From: Drosophila miranda
Taxonomy: Eukaryota > Arthropoda > Insecta > Diptera > Drosophilidae
Reading direction: 5' to 3'
DNA length: 64,000 nt
Assembly: GCF_003369915.1 (NCBI RefSeq)
Contig: NC_046676.1
Location: forward strand, 7,037,501-7,101,500
Shown here: one piece after another, positions 14,301 to 28,238 of the stretch
How the letters are laid out: each line of letters starts with the position of its first letter
How positions within the stretch are numbered: the stretch's first letter is position 1
Notes under the pieces: generated by a model
What the model was told of the DNA's origin: nothing
Database searches by the model: none
What the model saw: the letters and a program-made list of their open reading frames with translations, nothing else
Translations under genes and position numbers: made by a program

Positions 14301-14438
14301 GTGCTGATTACCCAAGATCTGATCGATGCTGTAGACGGCGCGAGGCCGCGAGACGGGACTCTCCTGGACGGAGCCGGGACGCATGGCTGGCGGCATGATG
14401 GGATGCTGGTGGTGCTGTGTGGTCGTTGTGGTCATCAT
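8328..14438 (-). CDS. hbn: homeobrain, paired-like homeodomain transcription factor
   Basis: Five coding exons: 14285-14438, 12048-12339, 11732-11861, 9050-9137 and 8328-8884. All have GT/AG borders and join in frame to give 406 residues. The N-terminus holds an octapeptide/eh1-like YSIDQILG at residues 36-43, usually a Groucho-binding repressor motif. A His/Gln-rich stretch follows, then the acidic [11 protein letters not shown]. The homeodomain spans about 147-206, with [12 protein letters not shown] in helix 3 and Gln at position 50. The last intron within it falls between positions 46 and 47, the classic site for paired-class genes. The C-terminal half has long Ala runs and ends SVVTKGED. 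The sequence matches my memory of D. melanogaster homeobrain very closely, including the start [13 protein letters not shown] and the C-terminus. It is a nuclear regulator expressed in the embryonic brain. It stands alone, with a large gene-free flank on both sides. Confidence 0.93.
10223..10249. repeat. (GT)n microsatellite
   Basis: Dinucleotide run with one TA interruption, within an hbn intron. Confidence 0.8.
11896..11930. repeat. (GGAT)n/(GATA)n microsatellite in hbn intron
   Basis: Compound tetranucleotide run just upstream (minus-strand sense) of homeodomain exon 3, inside the intron between exons 2 and 3. Confidence 0.8.
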
Positions 14439-14796
14439 AGCTCAATGAGAGCTCAGGCTGAAGCAGCTAGATCCACGAACCACTAATAATCGATTGTCGA
14501 AAATTGTTTCCGAGCACTTTTTAGTAACCAAATTATTGTTGAAAATTATTTTTGAAAATTTCTTTCTAATATAATTTCGTATAAATAATTATTTCACAGA
14601 ATTTGTTGTGTTGACTTGCACGCGCGGCGACTGATTAATTAATGCCTCCTGTAATGCTCTCTGTACGATATTGATTGACAGGGTTTCCACAGCTAGTGCG
14701 ATTGAGCAGGACTGTGGCTAGGCAGAGGTGAACGGAACAGGACTGTGCTGAGGCAGGAGCGAGTGCGTGTAACGCTCGTGACGATCAACAACCACC

Positions 14797-14836
14797 GACT
14801 GAGCCCGTCTCCTGTGCAACCGTTGCATTAAATACG
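14797..14836 (-). promoter_or_regulatory. Candidate hbn core promoter (TATA-like plus Inr)
   Basis: On the minus strand a TATTTAA box (14834-14828) lies about 28-34 bases upstream of a TCAGTC initiator (14802-14797), with the A at 14800 as +1. This would give a 5' UTR of about 360 bases before the hbn ATG at 14438. The spacing is right for TATA/Inr, but the TATA box is imperfect and no transcript evidence is available here. The CT-rich tracts at 15.1 kb lie upstream. Confidence 0.35.
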
Positions 14837-15130
14837 TGCCACGTTTGCTTGCCTCTTGTTGTTGCCCGATGGTAGTTCTGTTGTTCTTGTTGCTGGTGCT
14901 GCAAGTGCCGTTGGGCTGAATGAAATGGGCGAGGCTGAGGCCGACTCTCGCTCGCTGCCAGTTCCCAATCCTTCGCTTCGCCCATATCTATCTCTGTCGT
15001 ACTCTCTTGCTCTTTCTCTCTCTGTTTCACTAGGGGTAGTTTCCCCCAGTATCTGTGTGCGCCGTATCTGTTCGTGTGCGTGCACTTACAGGTAGCTTTT
15101 GTTTAGGGGTGTTGCTCTGTCCTGCCACTC

Positions 15131-15163
15131 ACTCTCTCTCTCTCTCTTTCTCTCTCTCTCTTT
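15131..15163. repeat. (CT)n tract
   Basis: Pyrimidine dinucleotide run upstream of the candidate hbn promoter. Such GAGA-type tracts can bind GAGA factor, but function is not shown. Confidence 0.75.
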
Positions 15164-18100
15164 CGTCGAGTGTTGCCTCTTACTCTTTCACGCTCTCTCT
15201 CACTGTTTTCCTCTTTTACGATACTCTCTCTTTTATTTGACCAACATAGTTTGCTGATTAAAACTATTTATTCCACAAATTTCGCTCATTAAAAACTATC
15301 TTTATGCCCATACGAGAGGGAGTACCTTTATCTCTCTCTCTGTCCCTCAGTCGGGCTGTGCTCTTTTTTAGCCTACCCTTCCCGAATGTGAACATCCACA
15401 AATCGCAAAACAGGTTGCTCGACACTCAGAAATCCCTACCTGAGCGGGTCAGCCATTTGCCGGCACAACGTTTATTAGTTCCGCTTCCATTTGGGCGAAA
15501 ACTGGATCTGCGGGATCCTCGTGATCTCCCGCGCTTGGGAATGAGCCCAGGGTTTCATTGAACAATCCAAACGATCAATGAATCCCTTTACTTAGCAGGC
15601 AGATGCCGCGGGATTCTGACCTAAGTTCATTGATTAAACTGATCTCATCTCAGCAGATCAGACCTGATCTGTGATCTGCCCTTAGAATATCTCGACTGGG
15701 CGAAAGGGGATCTACTAATGGTACAGTAGGGCTCAATTCGCAAAAAAGGATTATTTTATTGATAGACTTATTTCTTCAATTGTTTTATGCAGATAATTCA
15801 AATGAATATTTATGTATCCTTTAGTACTAAGATGTTTTTTTTTTGTCTGTAGCTGTAGCGATCTTTGAGGGTTTGGGTCTTGAGATCAGAGATAAATACA
15901 TCACCATATTGTCAAATAGATTAATTTAAACCTATTTTATTTTGTGGTAGAAGTATAAAGTTGTACGAATAAAGTCTTTCTTAAAATGTAGAGTCCCAAG
16001 GTCGAATGATTCTCAAAAGTTGCAAGTGTTGAATAGAATACAATAAAATATAATAGTAGAATAGTCCAGTTATTGAACACTAACTACTCTTTTGAACGGT
16101 TTGGGTATATAATGAGCTACAATTTGATCATTTCTGATACCGTGGAAACCCTCTAACAAGTGTGGATAGAGATGGTCCTCATTCCTCAGAGATTTGCTCT
16201 ACTCACTCTTCCGATTGGTTTTTTTTTAATTTAAAGGAACAACATTTTAATTACTAAGTAGGGGACAATTCTTAACGAAGCTTTTTAACTACAGGACTAG
16301 CTTCAATCCTTATTATCTTTTCGAAAATCTTAACTAATCTTAATCCTGGCTATATTTTTTCTGAAAACAAAGAATGGCCTTAAGTACAGCTTAGACACGG
16401 CTCATGGGGAAAGCTTTTCCCTATTACCAGTGTTTAGCCCTGTCGGAGGTTGCATAATACAAAGGGCAGCCAAAGGTGTCGGTGTCGCGTCTGAGGTCGC
16501 CGATACACCCGCCGCACAATGCGAAACGCCGCTGACAATACTGACAAAACGAGGACTGGGACTGATCCTCTCTAATTTGTCGAAACTTACACAATTCCTT
16601 TGTGGCCCGAACCCAAACAAAGCCAAAGATCGCGGCACCTCCGGCCAGGCACTCCGAATCAGGATCAGGAACACGTAATTTCCGCAGAACTGCGAACAAG
16701 TAGCAGGGACCTCATTAATTTGCCAGATGGGTGACGCCACAGGACACAGGCTTCGACCTGGGTATGTTTGCTTAAGGGGAAAACTAGCCAAGCCGAGGCG
16801 CTTAATCATATTTTCATAGGATGCCGTCCCTATGCAGATTTCATTCAGAAATCCGATTGCATGTTCGTTTAATTTAGAGCTGAACGACAGAGAAAGAGGC
16901 CTTAGGGGGAGGGCGAGCTCTGAGCCTACCTGTCCAGATCCCCGATCCCCGATCCCAGATCTTCTGCCCCGTAATCTCTGATCTAATGTGGAATGCATAA
17001 TGCCAGCCAAAAAATTATGCAGCATCATGCAGCGCACTTAGCCATAATCGTTCATAATCATGGCTCATTAGGCTAACCAGGGCGGAGTGGAGGGGGTTGT
17101 TCGCTAGATCACTAATTGGTCCGATTCTGATCCGGCCCAGGGCATGCCTTAATTTATCTCCAGAGCTTGAAGACTTGCCCCACTTGGCAGATATCAAGAA
17201 TCGTTTGCCTCATCAACGCTGATAATAGCCTTCTCACGTTCAAGCCTTCTCTGATTGTTCTTCTAACCGCTTTCAACTAATTTAGCCCCACTACTTGCCC
17301 CTCCGACCCACCCCCCTTCTGCAAAGTGATAACTGGAAGCCATTTAGCCGAAGTGTGAAATGACAAATTGAATCAAAGTCAAACTCAAACTCATTGAAGA
17401 CTACACTTGATTGTAATTTCTAAATTAGCACAGCAGCTTGGGGATGGGAGGGAGTCCTCTACGCGCTCTCTTTGTCTATTCTCACTTCTCTCTCTTTATT
17501 ATCTTCCATGGTCTCTCTTCTGTGCTTCTCTGCGGCAGTCCTGCCTCTCTCCTGTTGCGTTTCTCCTGGGTCTTGCGCAGTAGAGGTGAAAGCTTATTGG
17601 ATGTTACATCTTTCCAACCACACTCTCTCGTGGGGGGTTTTGGGCCAACGAGGTCATTATCGTGTTACCCCATCCCGCAGCCACATCTCCAGCCTACTCC
17701 ACCCCCACCCCAACCCCGGGCAGCTGCGTGTAAACACATTGTGGCAATTCTCTCTGGTGCCATGACTGTGTTCACCTTTTAATAAGGTTAACTGCAACGA
17801 CGACAACAACCCACAAACACCCACTTTTCACAAAAGACAGCGTTAGATGGGTGGCAGGTTGTGTGCGCGGAGGGGTGGTGGGGTGGGTGTCAAGAGGGTG
17901 GGCTGGGGCTTGGCTGCTGTTGGCAACATTTTTCTTAACCATTAAATCTAATATATCAAAGTAATAAAACGAATTTTGTTCTTTGTGTGGCAGTGGGTGT
18001 GGGTAGTGGGGGGTAGTGGGTGGGCAGAGACGGTGGCAGAGACAAAGGAGGGGTAGATATCTAACGGATACTATATATGTATGTGTGTATCTGTGCGTGC

Positions 18101-20509
18101 GTTTCAGTCTTACCCTCCACATAATCCAACTAAAAAGTTTTCGTCTACTCACAGTCTGCTCTGCCTGCCATTGTCTGCCGGATATTCGTCCCCTTCTTTT
18201 CGCTATGGCAGGAAAATGGGAACGGGTTCGAGGTAAACTGATAGCTTTCTTATAGCTGGGATATTTAATTTTGACTTTTTACCCGCTGTTGGCGGGGTTA
18301 AGTCGGTGAATGGGGCGGGGAGTGTGCTAAATAGCTGCCACTGACATCGTTTTGAGCGGTTACAATGTGAAGCACTGGGGAAAGGGATTTTCTTTTGCAA
18401 TTATGATAAGCAAAAGGAGGGAAATTAGCCTGACTAGCCCAAAATAATTGATTTATCATCTTATGATGGATACTTTTAACTTTTAGGCGATTGTCATGAG
18501 CGACTGTCCATCCGACACCCCCTATTTAGCATTCGATCAATGAACGATTTTACCAATACCACGATAACTCGCTTTGCAAGCCCCTTTGGCTTGGAATACA
18601 GATGTATGTAGTCTGCGAAAGTTGGAGCCCTCCACTGGTGCCTGGCAAAATGAAATATACGGTATACGGCAGCAAATGAGCAACTGCCGAGGTTGGCCAG
18701 GCAACCGCAACTCACCCAGCACACACACCCATGGATGGAGATACGACCCCACTCACAGATTGAGATACCCCACTAGATACAGAGTCAAATACATATAGAT
18801 ATAGTTGCTTAAATTATCCAATATCCTTGACAGCTTGTGGACGTAATCAAACAACTGCAAGGGCAGAAGGAGATATGCCAGGATTTGTTTGACATTTTGT
18901 TTCATAATCTAATATACCGACAGAGCAGAGGGAAAACCTTCCGTTTTTGGTCAGAGATGCAGGGGAGAGCTAGCAATCCACACAGACCGCATATAAAGGT
19001 CCCAAGTCAAGTTTCGTATCTCAGAATTTTTCGCTTTATTAAGCCCCGAGGCGGAAGTATGGCACAGATAGGATGGGATTAGACGGCAACTCCTTTTGCC
19101 ATCGGAACAGGAATTGGGAACAGGAAGAGCAGGCTTCTGGCACACTTTTCCAGATCAACTAGGCCGATAACCAGCGTTTTCCAAGTAAGAATCTGGTCTG
19201 ATCTCTCCATATGCCGGATCAGTGGTAAATTGACACCCACTTAGGGCCGAATTAAAGCACATATGAAAAGACACACATGCTTCTTGTTCTGCAAATTCCT
19301 GGCCAAGATAAGCGGCAAAGGAGAGTGGACGAGTCCGAATTTGAGTCCTGGCAGCGGCTGCTGCTCACTTCAAACGCCCCAGAACCGACAAGAGAGTTTC
19401 CCAATAATTATGCGGCTAGGCTTCTGTTCTGTGCTGTTTGGAAAGATTTGGCCACCTTCTTTCCTTTCCTTTCCATTCCTTTCACCAGGAGATGGGCAAT
19501 CACACATGCGAGCAAGACGATGAGGGGAATTCATTGGAAATTACCTGTCACATTGTTGTGCACTTGAATTACATAAAAATTGGTCGAGTGAACAATGGCC
19601 GAATGGCTACCGTTTTGGCCAGAAGACAGCACAAACAAAAGGATAATGCGGCACATATCCATATGGATACTGCGAGTGTGTCTGTGTCTGCATGCAAAAC
19701 TGTAACCAAACAAATAAGCTGACAAGACCTCCTGACAACTGGCAACTGCCAAGTGGCTCTGGATATGGCTCTGTCTCTGGCTCAGAATCTGTATCGGTTT
19801 TTTGGTTGAAGGGGACTACAATAAGGCGCTTGACATGTGTATGCATGGGCGTAGCCCGGGGGCCGAGTTCAGGCCAAACAACAATTGTAATCACACACCT
19901 TTTGTGTGGGAGCGTGTGGCCAGGAAAAACCCTCGAAAACAGTTTTCCCTTTGTGTGGGAAAAAAGAAAAGAAAGCAAGAAGTTTTTAGCTGCTTTATGG
20001 CCAGATTGGCAAATGAGAAACAATTGAGCATTGAATGGGCGGAAATGAAAGGCTGATGAAGGCTCATCAGAATCAGACTGCATATTGCAGTGGCTCCTGT
20101 CTGGATCCTCCTGCCAACCCTATCACACCCCCATCATAAGAGGGGTGGGGGGGGGGAACTTGTTCAAAAATTTCATTAAAAACGGTTTTCATTTGTTATT
20201 GTTGGTGCGCCAGGCAGGCCGCCAAATGGAGGCGTAATAAAATAAAAAGTGCAGCCTGCGATGGCTTCTTCAACCCAACCACATCACATCCCCACGGGGC
20301 CATCTCCATCTCCACCTCCACCTCCTTTCCCATTCCCAGTCCCTCTCATCCACACGGAAATGTAACACACAATTGGCAGCCCCCAAAAAAGTGGCGAAAA
20401 AAGAATTTTTAATATCTCATGCAAAATTGCATTCAATTGCCTCTGTCTGTGTGTGCCCCGCTGCATGTGTGTGAGTTTGCATAAGTGCTGTAAATTTCCT
20501 TATTTGCCC

Positions 20510-20536
20510 CCACACACACACACACACACACACACA
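20510..20536. repeat. (CA)n microsatellite
   Basis: Uninterrupted CA dinucleotide run. Confidence 0.85.
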
Positions 20537-20791
20537 ACCATCACAGAGTACACACAAATGCATTGGCAGGAATATACATATATGTATACATATGTATGTA
20601 CATGTGTGTGCATATAAAAACTTGCATACATTTTTAACTCAAACAAAAACGTTGCAGAAATGAAATTTGTTACATTTTTTGTTTTGTTTATTTATAACAA
20701 TTGTGTTTAAAAGCGCTTAAATTTTTCCCATCATGTGCAAATAAATCCCACACGCACACCACCCCCTCTAAGCCATCTCTCCCTCTCCCTC

Positions 20792-20792
<1 letters not shown>

Positions 20793-20822
<30 letters not shown>
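20793..20822. repeat. (CT)n microsatellite
   Basis: Long CT dinucleotide run. Confidence 0.85.
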
Positions 20823-20826
<4 letters not shown>

Positions 20827-23800
20827 GAGGCAAGTGCAATTTCTCGTTAGGCGAAATTTTTTTGTGGCTTTCGTAACTTTTTTTGGGGTTTTTCTGTTTG
20901 AGTTCTTTTTCGGGCAGCGGCAGCGACCAAAATGAAAACTAAATGCAATAAACGTTTGCGCCTAAAAGCTGCAACAAAAAATCAACGCCCAGAGATTAGC
21001 ACATATGCAGAGGACCTCCACAGCAATGAGCACTTAGCCATTTTCCCGCCAGATTAGCTTTTTGAATGTGGATACACACTGACACTGACTTTTATCTCTG
21101 CCCCATTTTTTTCATTGGCTGTGGTAATAGCATAATATATTTTCAGTGCAGTGCACTGCTTGATTAAGATTAAGTTTGGCATAAATGAATCCAGCAAGCG
21201 ACTTGGCTCTCGATTCAGCTCTTTTTTGGGTCCTAACCAATGTTGACAGCACTGGTGCCGTCGTTGCACTACTCTTCTGCTGCTGCTCCATGTGTGAGTG
21301 TGTGCACACCACTTTTTGTTACTCTCTGCTCTTTCCCATTCTCCCCCTCCCCCTTCCCCTCACTATTTGTTTTGTTTCTTGTTGTTGCCCGTTTAGCGTT
21401 CATTTAATCTCTGTCTGACTGCAGTTGTTTCTGTTTTTTCTTTCTTCTCCATTTAGCAGGGCCGCAATTTCGCGTTGTAACTTTTGTGCGTTGCTTTTTC
21501 TGCCTCTGCCTCTCCCTCCGACTCTGCCTCTTTTGCTTTACCCCCTTCGCTCGTCATCTGACGGAATTTTTTTTCGCTTCGTTCTTGGCCATTTGCACGA
21601 TTTGCAGGCAGAAAAGACGCAAAAAAGACGAGGAAAACGAACCAAAATTGGAATCAAAAATCGAAACGTTAAAAATTTCATTGCAACGCAATTTGGGCCG
21701 TAATTGCTGAAAAACCTGTGGTTGGTTGTACCAACACCCACCCCCACCCCCCCTTGGCACGAAAGTACCAGGGAGGGCTTGGGGTTGTGGAACGTTGTTT
21801 GTTTTAACTTTATTATTGGTCGTTTGTGAGGGGGTTCCATTAATATGCACAGACAAATTACCCAACAAAAAGATACAATTTACTCTGCTTCTCAAACTAA
21901 GTTCTGGAAGGAAATATTGAAAAACTATTTACAGAGCAGGTAATTAGAAAAGATGCTCATATTGTATGTGCATTTATGAATACTCAAATAAACATTTCAG
22001 TACCCTTTATAAATCAGAGGCTCAGCACACCTGCTTTCACTTCTATTGACCACTGATGGAGTTTAATAATAGGCAGAAACATGACATCTTTTCAAAACTT
22101 TACTAACTGCACTTGAGGTCCAATCAATCAGATATTCGCTGGCAATAAACGAGACTCTTCATATTCCAACAACATATTTGGACTGCCTGAGGTCTCTAAA
22201 AGATACAGGACGGATCTATCTAAGCCTGCTTCTGCTTCTGCTTCCCCTTTTCCTCCCGTCCCAAGCCCAATCCCTGGCGTGTACAAATACCGCTCAAATT
22301 GCAAAAAATAACATGACCGCAGGCCACGCAACCAGAAACGGACGCAACCCTGTGACAGTGGCAGTGGACCGGGAAGGATTCTCCATTTTTTGCCGGTCTC
22401 GGATGGCGGATTGCTGCTTAGTCAAGTCCTGTGTGGCCCGATGTCCTCTGTGGCACCGTGTCCGCCGTCTATATTGACACAACATGCCAATTTTCTTCGT
22501 GGCAGGTGGCGGGCGGCAGCCGCGTCGTGTCCTGCGGCTTTGCGGGTGTCACAAGAGCAGCCGCCACCAAAGGGGATAGACGGAAGAGTCACAGTTACAG
22601 AGATCCATGGCTGGGGATGGGGATTGTTGGGGAGGAGCCAACAGCAGTTAGCATCGCCATATCAACTGACAAAATAATTAATTTTATTCGAGTTTTTTTT
22701 TTGTCATATTAGCTACAGTCTCGTTCAGTATAATAGAACAGCGTGTATATGACTTCTATGAAAAACTCATGGATGACAACATTAGGCATTACCTTTATAA
22801 GGCATTTAGTACTGAAGGCTTAGAGAAAATAAATTTCATGATATTCATCTCATCAAAGATGGCCAGCAAAATGACAAGCATAAGTGCAGTAAGGGAGTAT
22901 CCACAAAACAATCTTTCAAGATTCAGTAACTGGATTGTAAGCTATCAAAAATATATGGTTATGAGACGCACTGTCCCTCACGAGTGGAACACTTCGGATG
23001 AGTAAGATCCTGGCTCCTGCCTGGCATACGTAATTAAATGCGCCTTACGCAATGTGCGAAAAAAACGAAGGACTGACAGAAAGGGAAAGAAATCAAAAGT
23101 TAAAGGAGAGAACCGCTAAAGCGTGGGTAAGTGGGGAGTGGGGGCGTTTACCAGCAGCTCCACACGCCCACTTGGCAGACGCTTTTCAGCTTTTCTATGT
23201 AATTAGTTTTTCCCCTCCAAACCGAAATACGAGAAAAGAAGAGAAAAAGTTCCTTGTGCGCTTCGTTTCGTATTTTATTGAATTTTCTTTTCATTTGTTT
23301 GTTGATTTTTGGGATTTACCGCATTTCGTATGCACAGCGAATAGATAGGACAGAGGAACGGGAGGGTTTATTGAGGGAATTCGGGGACTGCCATTGAGAC
23401 AAATCTCTGTTTATCTACGAGTATCTTGTTGTTGCCGCTGCTGCTGCTGCTGCTGCCTCTGTGGCTTTTCGTTTTGCCAATAAATTACTTTGTAATCAAG
23501 TGAATTCGAGTGGCAAAGGACAAAAAGTGGCAGAAGCAGAAGGAAAATGGAAGTTAGCATTGCTTCAGGGACGCCAGGAAATGTTGCATTTGCCCCATAA
23601 ACTGATGACTATAATTTGTATAAGGTTGTTTATTAAATTCCAGCCATCCTGCCCGGAGGGGCTGGGGCTATTTGTGGGCTATCATGTTTAATTTTAAGAA
23701 AACGATGATTAACTTTTAATCGGCCTCTAGTAGCAGTTCGATATATTACGAGTATTGTAGAATGTAGAATGCTTTCCCAATATTCTCTTTCTCCGCCCTT

Positions 23801-25744
23801 TATCAAAGTATTTATTACGGGTATGCTATGTATTTTCGAGTGTATGTATGTGAACACACTTTCCTAATACCCATAAGAATGCGAATCAATCGACCCCATC
23901 ACAGCATCGCTCTGAGGCTGAAGCCCTAGCTGATTCTGAGCCGATGCTGGTATTGGCATTGGGGTGGACGCGCAGTTTGCTCAATGCATTAGTCGAGGAC
24001 GTTGTGGCATAATGGATTTGCACTTGCAACACAGCAAAGGAATCCTTTGGTAAACTTATTGAATGAATATTATAAGTGCACATATAAAATATTTACTATG
24101 TACTTTATATGAAACGATATGTACATGTCAAGACACTGCTTTACGGAATGATATAACCATTTTAGACCATTTAAATGTATATCCTAAGCTGATCTATCGG
24201 AAATCAAAAAAACGGACTATCCAATCTTTCTGATAGAACTATGATAAATGTACACAGTTGTGAATCGCTTTGTCTGCCTGTTTTGCTTCATAATTGCTTG
24301 ACAAAATTATGGGAGCAAGACAATAAGTAGAGATCCTGGAAAAGCAGAGGGGAAGAGGGACAGGGAGACGGAGAAGCACTAACTAATCTGTCAGCGACAG
24401 ATGCGGGCGCAATGATAAAATTTAAAATTGCCCAGCTAGCATTGCAATTACCCTCAAATAAAAAACCAGCACAAGGATATGCTAAAAGGACCTCCTGCTG
24501 CGATGTGGAGGAGATAGAGAGAGAGAGACAAGCCAAGAGTCAGTTTTTGCCTGCTTCTAAGCAGAATCTTTTTTGTCATATACGATACCTTTTTCACCGA
24601 CGTTACTCGAAAAAAACTGAAGGACAAAATATTCGACCGCATCGTATCGTATGGACGTCTAATCGAATATAATGAACTATAAGTCCGTCCACTTAAATCG
24701 GATTTTTTCAGCGTGGACATTCTATGTCACGCAGGGAAAATAAAAGCCGACTGCACTCTCGAGGAAGGACCGATGAGACCAGTGTGAGTAGTAATTTTAC
24801 AGACAGACACATGCGTCGGTAGAAAATATATCGTGAAACAGCAGTTTAATGAAATAAAATAAATCCTCACAGAGATGGGAAGAGATTCTCTCTCTCTCCC
24901 TCAAGCAGCAGCGGGTCGCCAGCAGCCTCCAGCCGCAAGGACAAAAGGCAGTTGACATTATGCCATTGTTAGAGGATGACCCCTCCCCTCACCCTCAGCG
25001 TCACCATCGCCCTAACCATAACCCTACTCGTACTCCGCTCCCCATCTCTTTCTGTGTGCTGTTGATATTATATTACATTTTATAAATTACATTTTGAGCG
25101 CAAGCAAAGCTGATTCACTCTGCTCCTGCTCCTGCTCCTGCTCTGCTCTCTCTCTCTCCCACTGAGCCACTTTCCATGGCAGACTTACCCACGCCCACAC
25201 CCCCGCTCGCTACACTTCACTTGCATGCAACACAAGTTGACATTTATTGTTGTTGTGGCCCCATGCATTAGCCATCGCCTGGGTCTCCGTCTCCGTCGGA
25301 GTCTTCCCTTCAGTTTGACTTCAATTGCGCAACGGAAATGCATTAAGAAATTCATTCTGCCCTGAAACCCCAACACCCCTCTCCTGGCCATAAAGCGACA
25401 TGCCCTTCAGGTGCATTGAACCAATAATCAGCAAACTGGGAAATATTGTGGGCGAGGGGGGGCTGGGTCTGGGAAATGCTTTTCAAATCCAACACAACAT
25501 CATAAGTGGTCGGTGAGGGACATTTTCCAAATGGCTAATGCAATGTCTAGGCAATAGGGTTTCGAATAAAAACTAATTCGTAAACCAAATGGAATCCTGG
25601 GACTGAATGTGTTGCACCAATTAGCTGTCGAGCCTTTCCTACGAAACTGATCGATCTGACGGCAGTCAATCAAAGCCCTAACGGTCTAATAACAATATCA
25701 AAAAACATTTAGCACCAATTCACATCAAACACATTGCCCTTGGC

Positions 25745-25784
25745 CCTGCTCATGTCCCTGCCCCTGCCCCTGCCCCTGCCCCTT
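25745..25784. repeat. (CCCCTG)n tandem repeat
   Basis: Several near-perfect hexamer units. Confidence 0.7.
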
Positions 25785-26899
25785 TTCCACCCACATATTC
25801 ACTCAAATTTACCTTTTTTTGTGCACATTTTTATGACAAGTAATCCGCTTTCACAGCAATTGATGTCAGGGGAAAATCGTCACAAAATGAAAGTTAATAC
25901 CCAACAACGCGACAATTGATTCCACCTGATGCGATATCCCATCATTATTATCGAGTTTGTCCTCTGCCAACGGCCCCCTTCCGCAACGTACTACGAGTAT
26001 TATTAAACATTTTATTTGATGTTGAGTGAATAGTGATAAGGCTAATGAATGCATGCCCCATCCTCATCCTTGAGTGGAATCGCGCCTGGTGCTGGCACCG
26101 GGACAGTGCTTGGACGCGGACGCGGACGCAGACTGGGACCCGGTAAAATATCATTATGATTCTATTTACATTTGGCTTTAATAAAAGTCAACCCAGCATG
26201 TCTTATCGAGCGATGGCGATGACTGTTTGATTTCATATTAAATTAGTGTCATAAACGGAACAACTGCTGCGGTTCGCACGGGCTGCATTGGGATAGCGGG
26301 ATGGGACTCGTTCGGGAATTATCAATGAATTATTTACAATGCTGTATTAACAATTTGTTAAACAATTTTATGGTGTTATCGTGGCCAGCTCCACATTACG
26401 TATACGAAGCGTTGCACTGCGCCCCCACTCTGTTTCCGATTGGGCTTTCCAGCTGTAATGTAATTTCCGCAGTGCATTTCCAAAAGAGCCACCAATTGTG
26501 CGTAATTTTATTTATTTAATGCAGCAGTTTGCCGTGCACGCATTGCATTCAGTGCGTCCCATGCGTTGTCCATTGTCGTGGCAGTTCATTTCCGGTACAC
26601 ACAACAGTTGATGTCATTGCAGCCACTGCTGATGCCATTGTTGGAGTTAAACCCTGTGATTGTCGGCTTTAGCTCCACTTGATGAGAAACAGCATCCTCC
26701 AACGGACTACCCAAATGCATACTTCGGGAAAGTGTTGCAGCTGGAATCATATATGTACTAACCTTTGCCTAATTCCAAATCGGATTTCCTTTTCGAAATT
26801 CTTTAAGTACAATTTCAAGTCTGAAAAACAGAGATTCTTACCCGATTAACATCCCTAAGGCCCTCAAAAGTATGCCAAGGAAAACACGTTCCCAGAATT

Positions 26900-26931
26900 C
26901 CATCCATCCATCCATCTATCCATCCATCCAC
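26900..26931. repeat. (CATC)n microsatellite
   Basis: Tetranucleotide run with one CTAT interruption. Confidence 0.8.
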
Positions 26932-27791
26932 ACAACATCTGCAAAATGGCAACCACTCAGCTCCAACTCCCGACAACAGCCTGCATTGTCCTGATTCTGC
27001 TCGCAGCAAAATTGGCTTCAATTATGCGACAGAATTATGAAATTACAAAAATTACGAAAGTAAGTAGCTGTTCGCCGCTTCTGTTCGCTTTTCGCTTCAG
27101 CCAAATGTAATTGCGGCAATTTGCAGTTCCAACTGGCAGTCGGCTAATAACGTTTATTAAAACCACAACAACACACTGGCGGTTGGGTCCTGTATCAGCG
27201 CCTCCCCCTGAGCTGCAGTCTTTAACAAGTATGAACGATGCAGTCGAGTGTACCGCCTAGAAAGTACCTGGTACTCAGGTAGTGAAAGGGAAAACCAAGA
27301 AACCGTAGAGTAAAACGGATTTCTGAGAGCGGCATCTTCTAAATTTAGGCAATTTTGTTCATGTTTGAAAGTCTTTAAAAAATATGAGTAAGGTCGTCGC
27401 TCTGTTAAACATCTACACGATTGCCATATACCCTATCGCTTTACGATTACCGGGTACTGCAATAAGCCGAACAGAGACGGATTTTTCAATGACAGAAACA
27501 GAGAGAGAGAGAGAGAGGCAAAGCAAAAGAGGTGATTATATAGAATCTCATATGGCAACGTTATGCAAATTATGCAAATCCTTGTGAAGCACATTAATGC
27601 GCACAATGACAATTAATCGCTGCAAATTAAAATGATGACAATGTGCTGGATCTGCCTGGGGATATCTGGGGGCCTCGACCACGCCCACGCGCCCAGCCAC
27701 CGACTCAGGCACTCAGCCACTCGTCGGGATTTGGCTAGGCAAATGAAATAAGAAATAAGAGTTAAACAATGTAAACGATAATTATTTATTA

Positions 27792-28238
27792 CTAAGCTGG
27801 TGAAGGCGGATAATTCTGATAGTGCTCGCCACCGAGGCGACCCATATCGCGAATAGCCTGCTGCAGTCGTCGCTCCTCGTGCCACCCATCCACGCCCGCT
27901 CCCAGTCGCTCGATGAACTTGGATGAACGGTATCCGTTTTTCTGCGGAAGGCGCAGACAGTTACAGTTACTCTAATGTGACAGGATCAAGGGGGAGAATC
28001 TCACCTCATAGTAAAGGGCACGAGACTTTTTGGCCGCGTCTGGATCGAAGTTCCATTGGGTGACCTGATGTGTGATGGGCTCGCCGGCCACGTTGTTCTG
28101 CAGGGTCTCTGAGATCAAGCGGAATATGAAACCATCTGCTGGTTTGCTGATCTGCAGCAGGACCAACAGCAGAGTGAGCTAAAATGAAGATCGTTTCGAG
28201 TTGCGTTAGAAAATATATCAGCATCCACCATTTACCAT
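27792..28238 (-). CDS. Small secreted protein gene, three coding exons
   Basis: Exon 1 contributes only the ATG (28236-28238), immediately before a GTAAAT donor. Exon 2 is 28005-28178 and exon 3 is 27792-27941, ending TAG. All junctions are GT/AG and phase 0. The predicted 108-residue protein starts MLTLLLVLLQISKPADG, a plausible signal peptide, followed by a hydrophilic mature part. The mature region contains HQVTQWNFDPDA, YYEKNGYRSSKF and an ending rich in Tyr and Pro. No cysteine pattern or known domain is seen. A minus-strand AATAAA overlaps the region just after the stop (27785-27790). An ATG-only first coding exon explains why a simple ORF search misses the start. It lies about 2.3 kb from another small secreted-protein gene on the other strand. 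The family is not recognised. Confidence 0.7.

Larger units (their letters stand above)
14439..27791. other. Gene-free region upstream of hbn (about 13 kb)
   Basis: No spliced or conserved-looking coding sequence was found on either strand. The stretch is rich in microsatellites and in short CT, GA and CA tracts. Its size and position next to a developmental regulator suggest enhancers, but I identified no specific factor-binding cluster. Confidence 0.5.

Noticed and set aside
16402-17037. 211-codon minus-strand ORF upstream of hbn
   Set aside because: No signal, domain or splice context. The composition looks like translated non-coding DNA and overlapping ORFs exist in other frames. Kept as chance.
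26946-27059. Signal peptide-like exon (MATTQLQLPTTACIVLILLA) followed by GTAAGT
   Set aside because: The only nearby acceptor would give a 41-bp intron, below the usual fly minimum, and the continuation has no coding character. Worth a glance in RNA data but not called.
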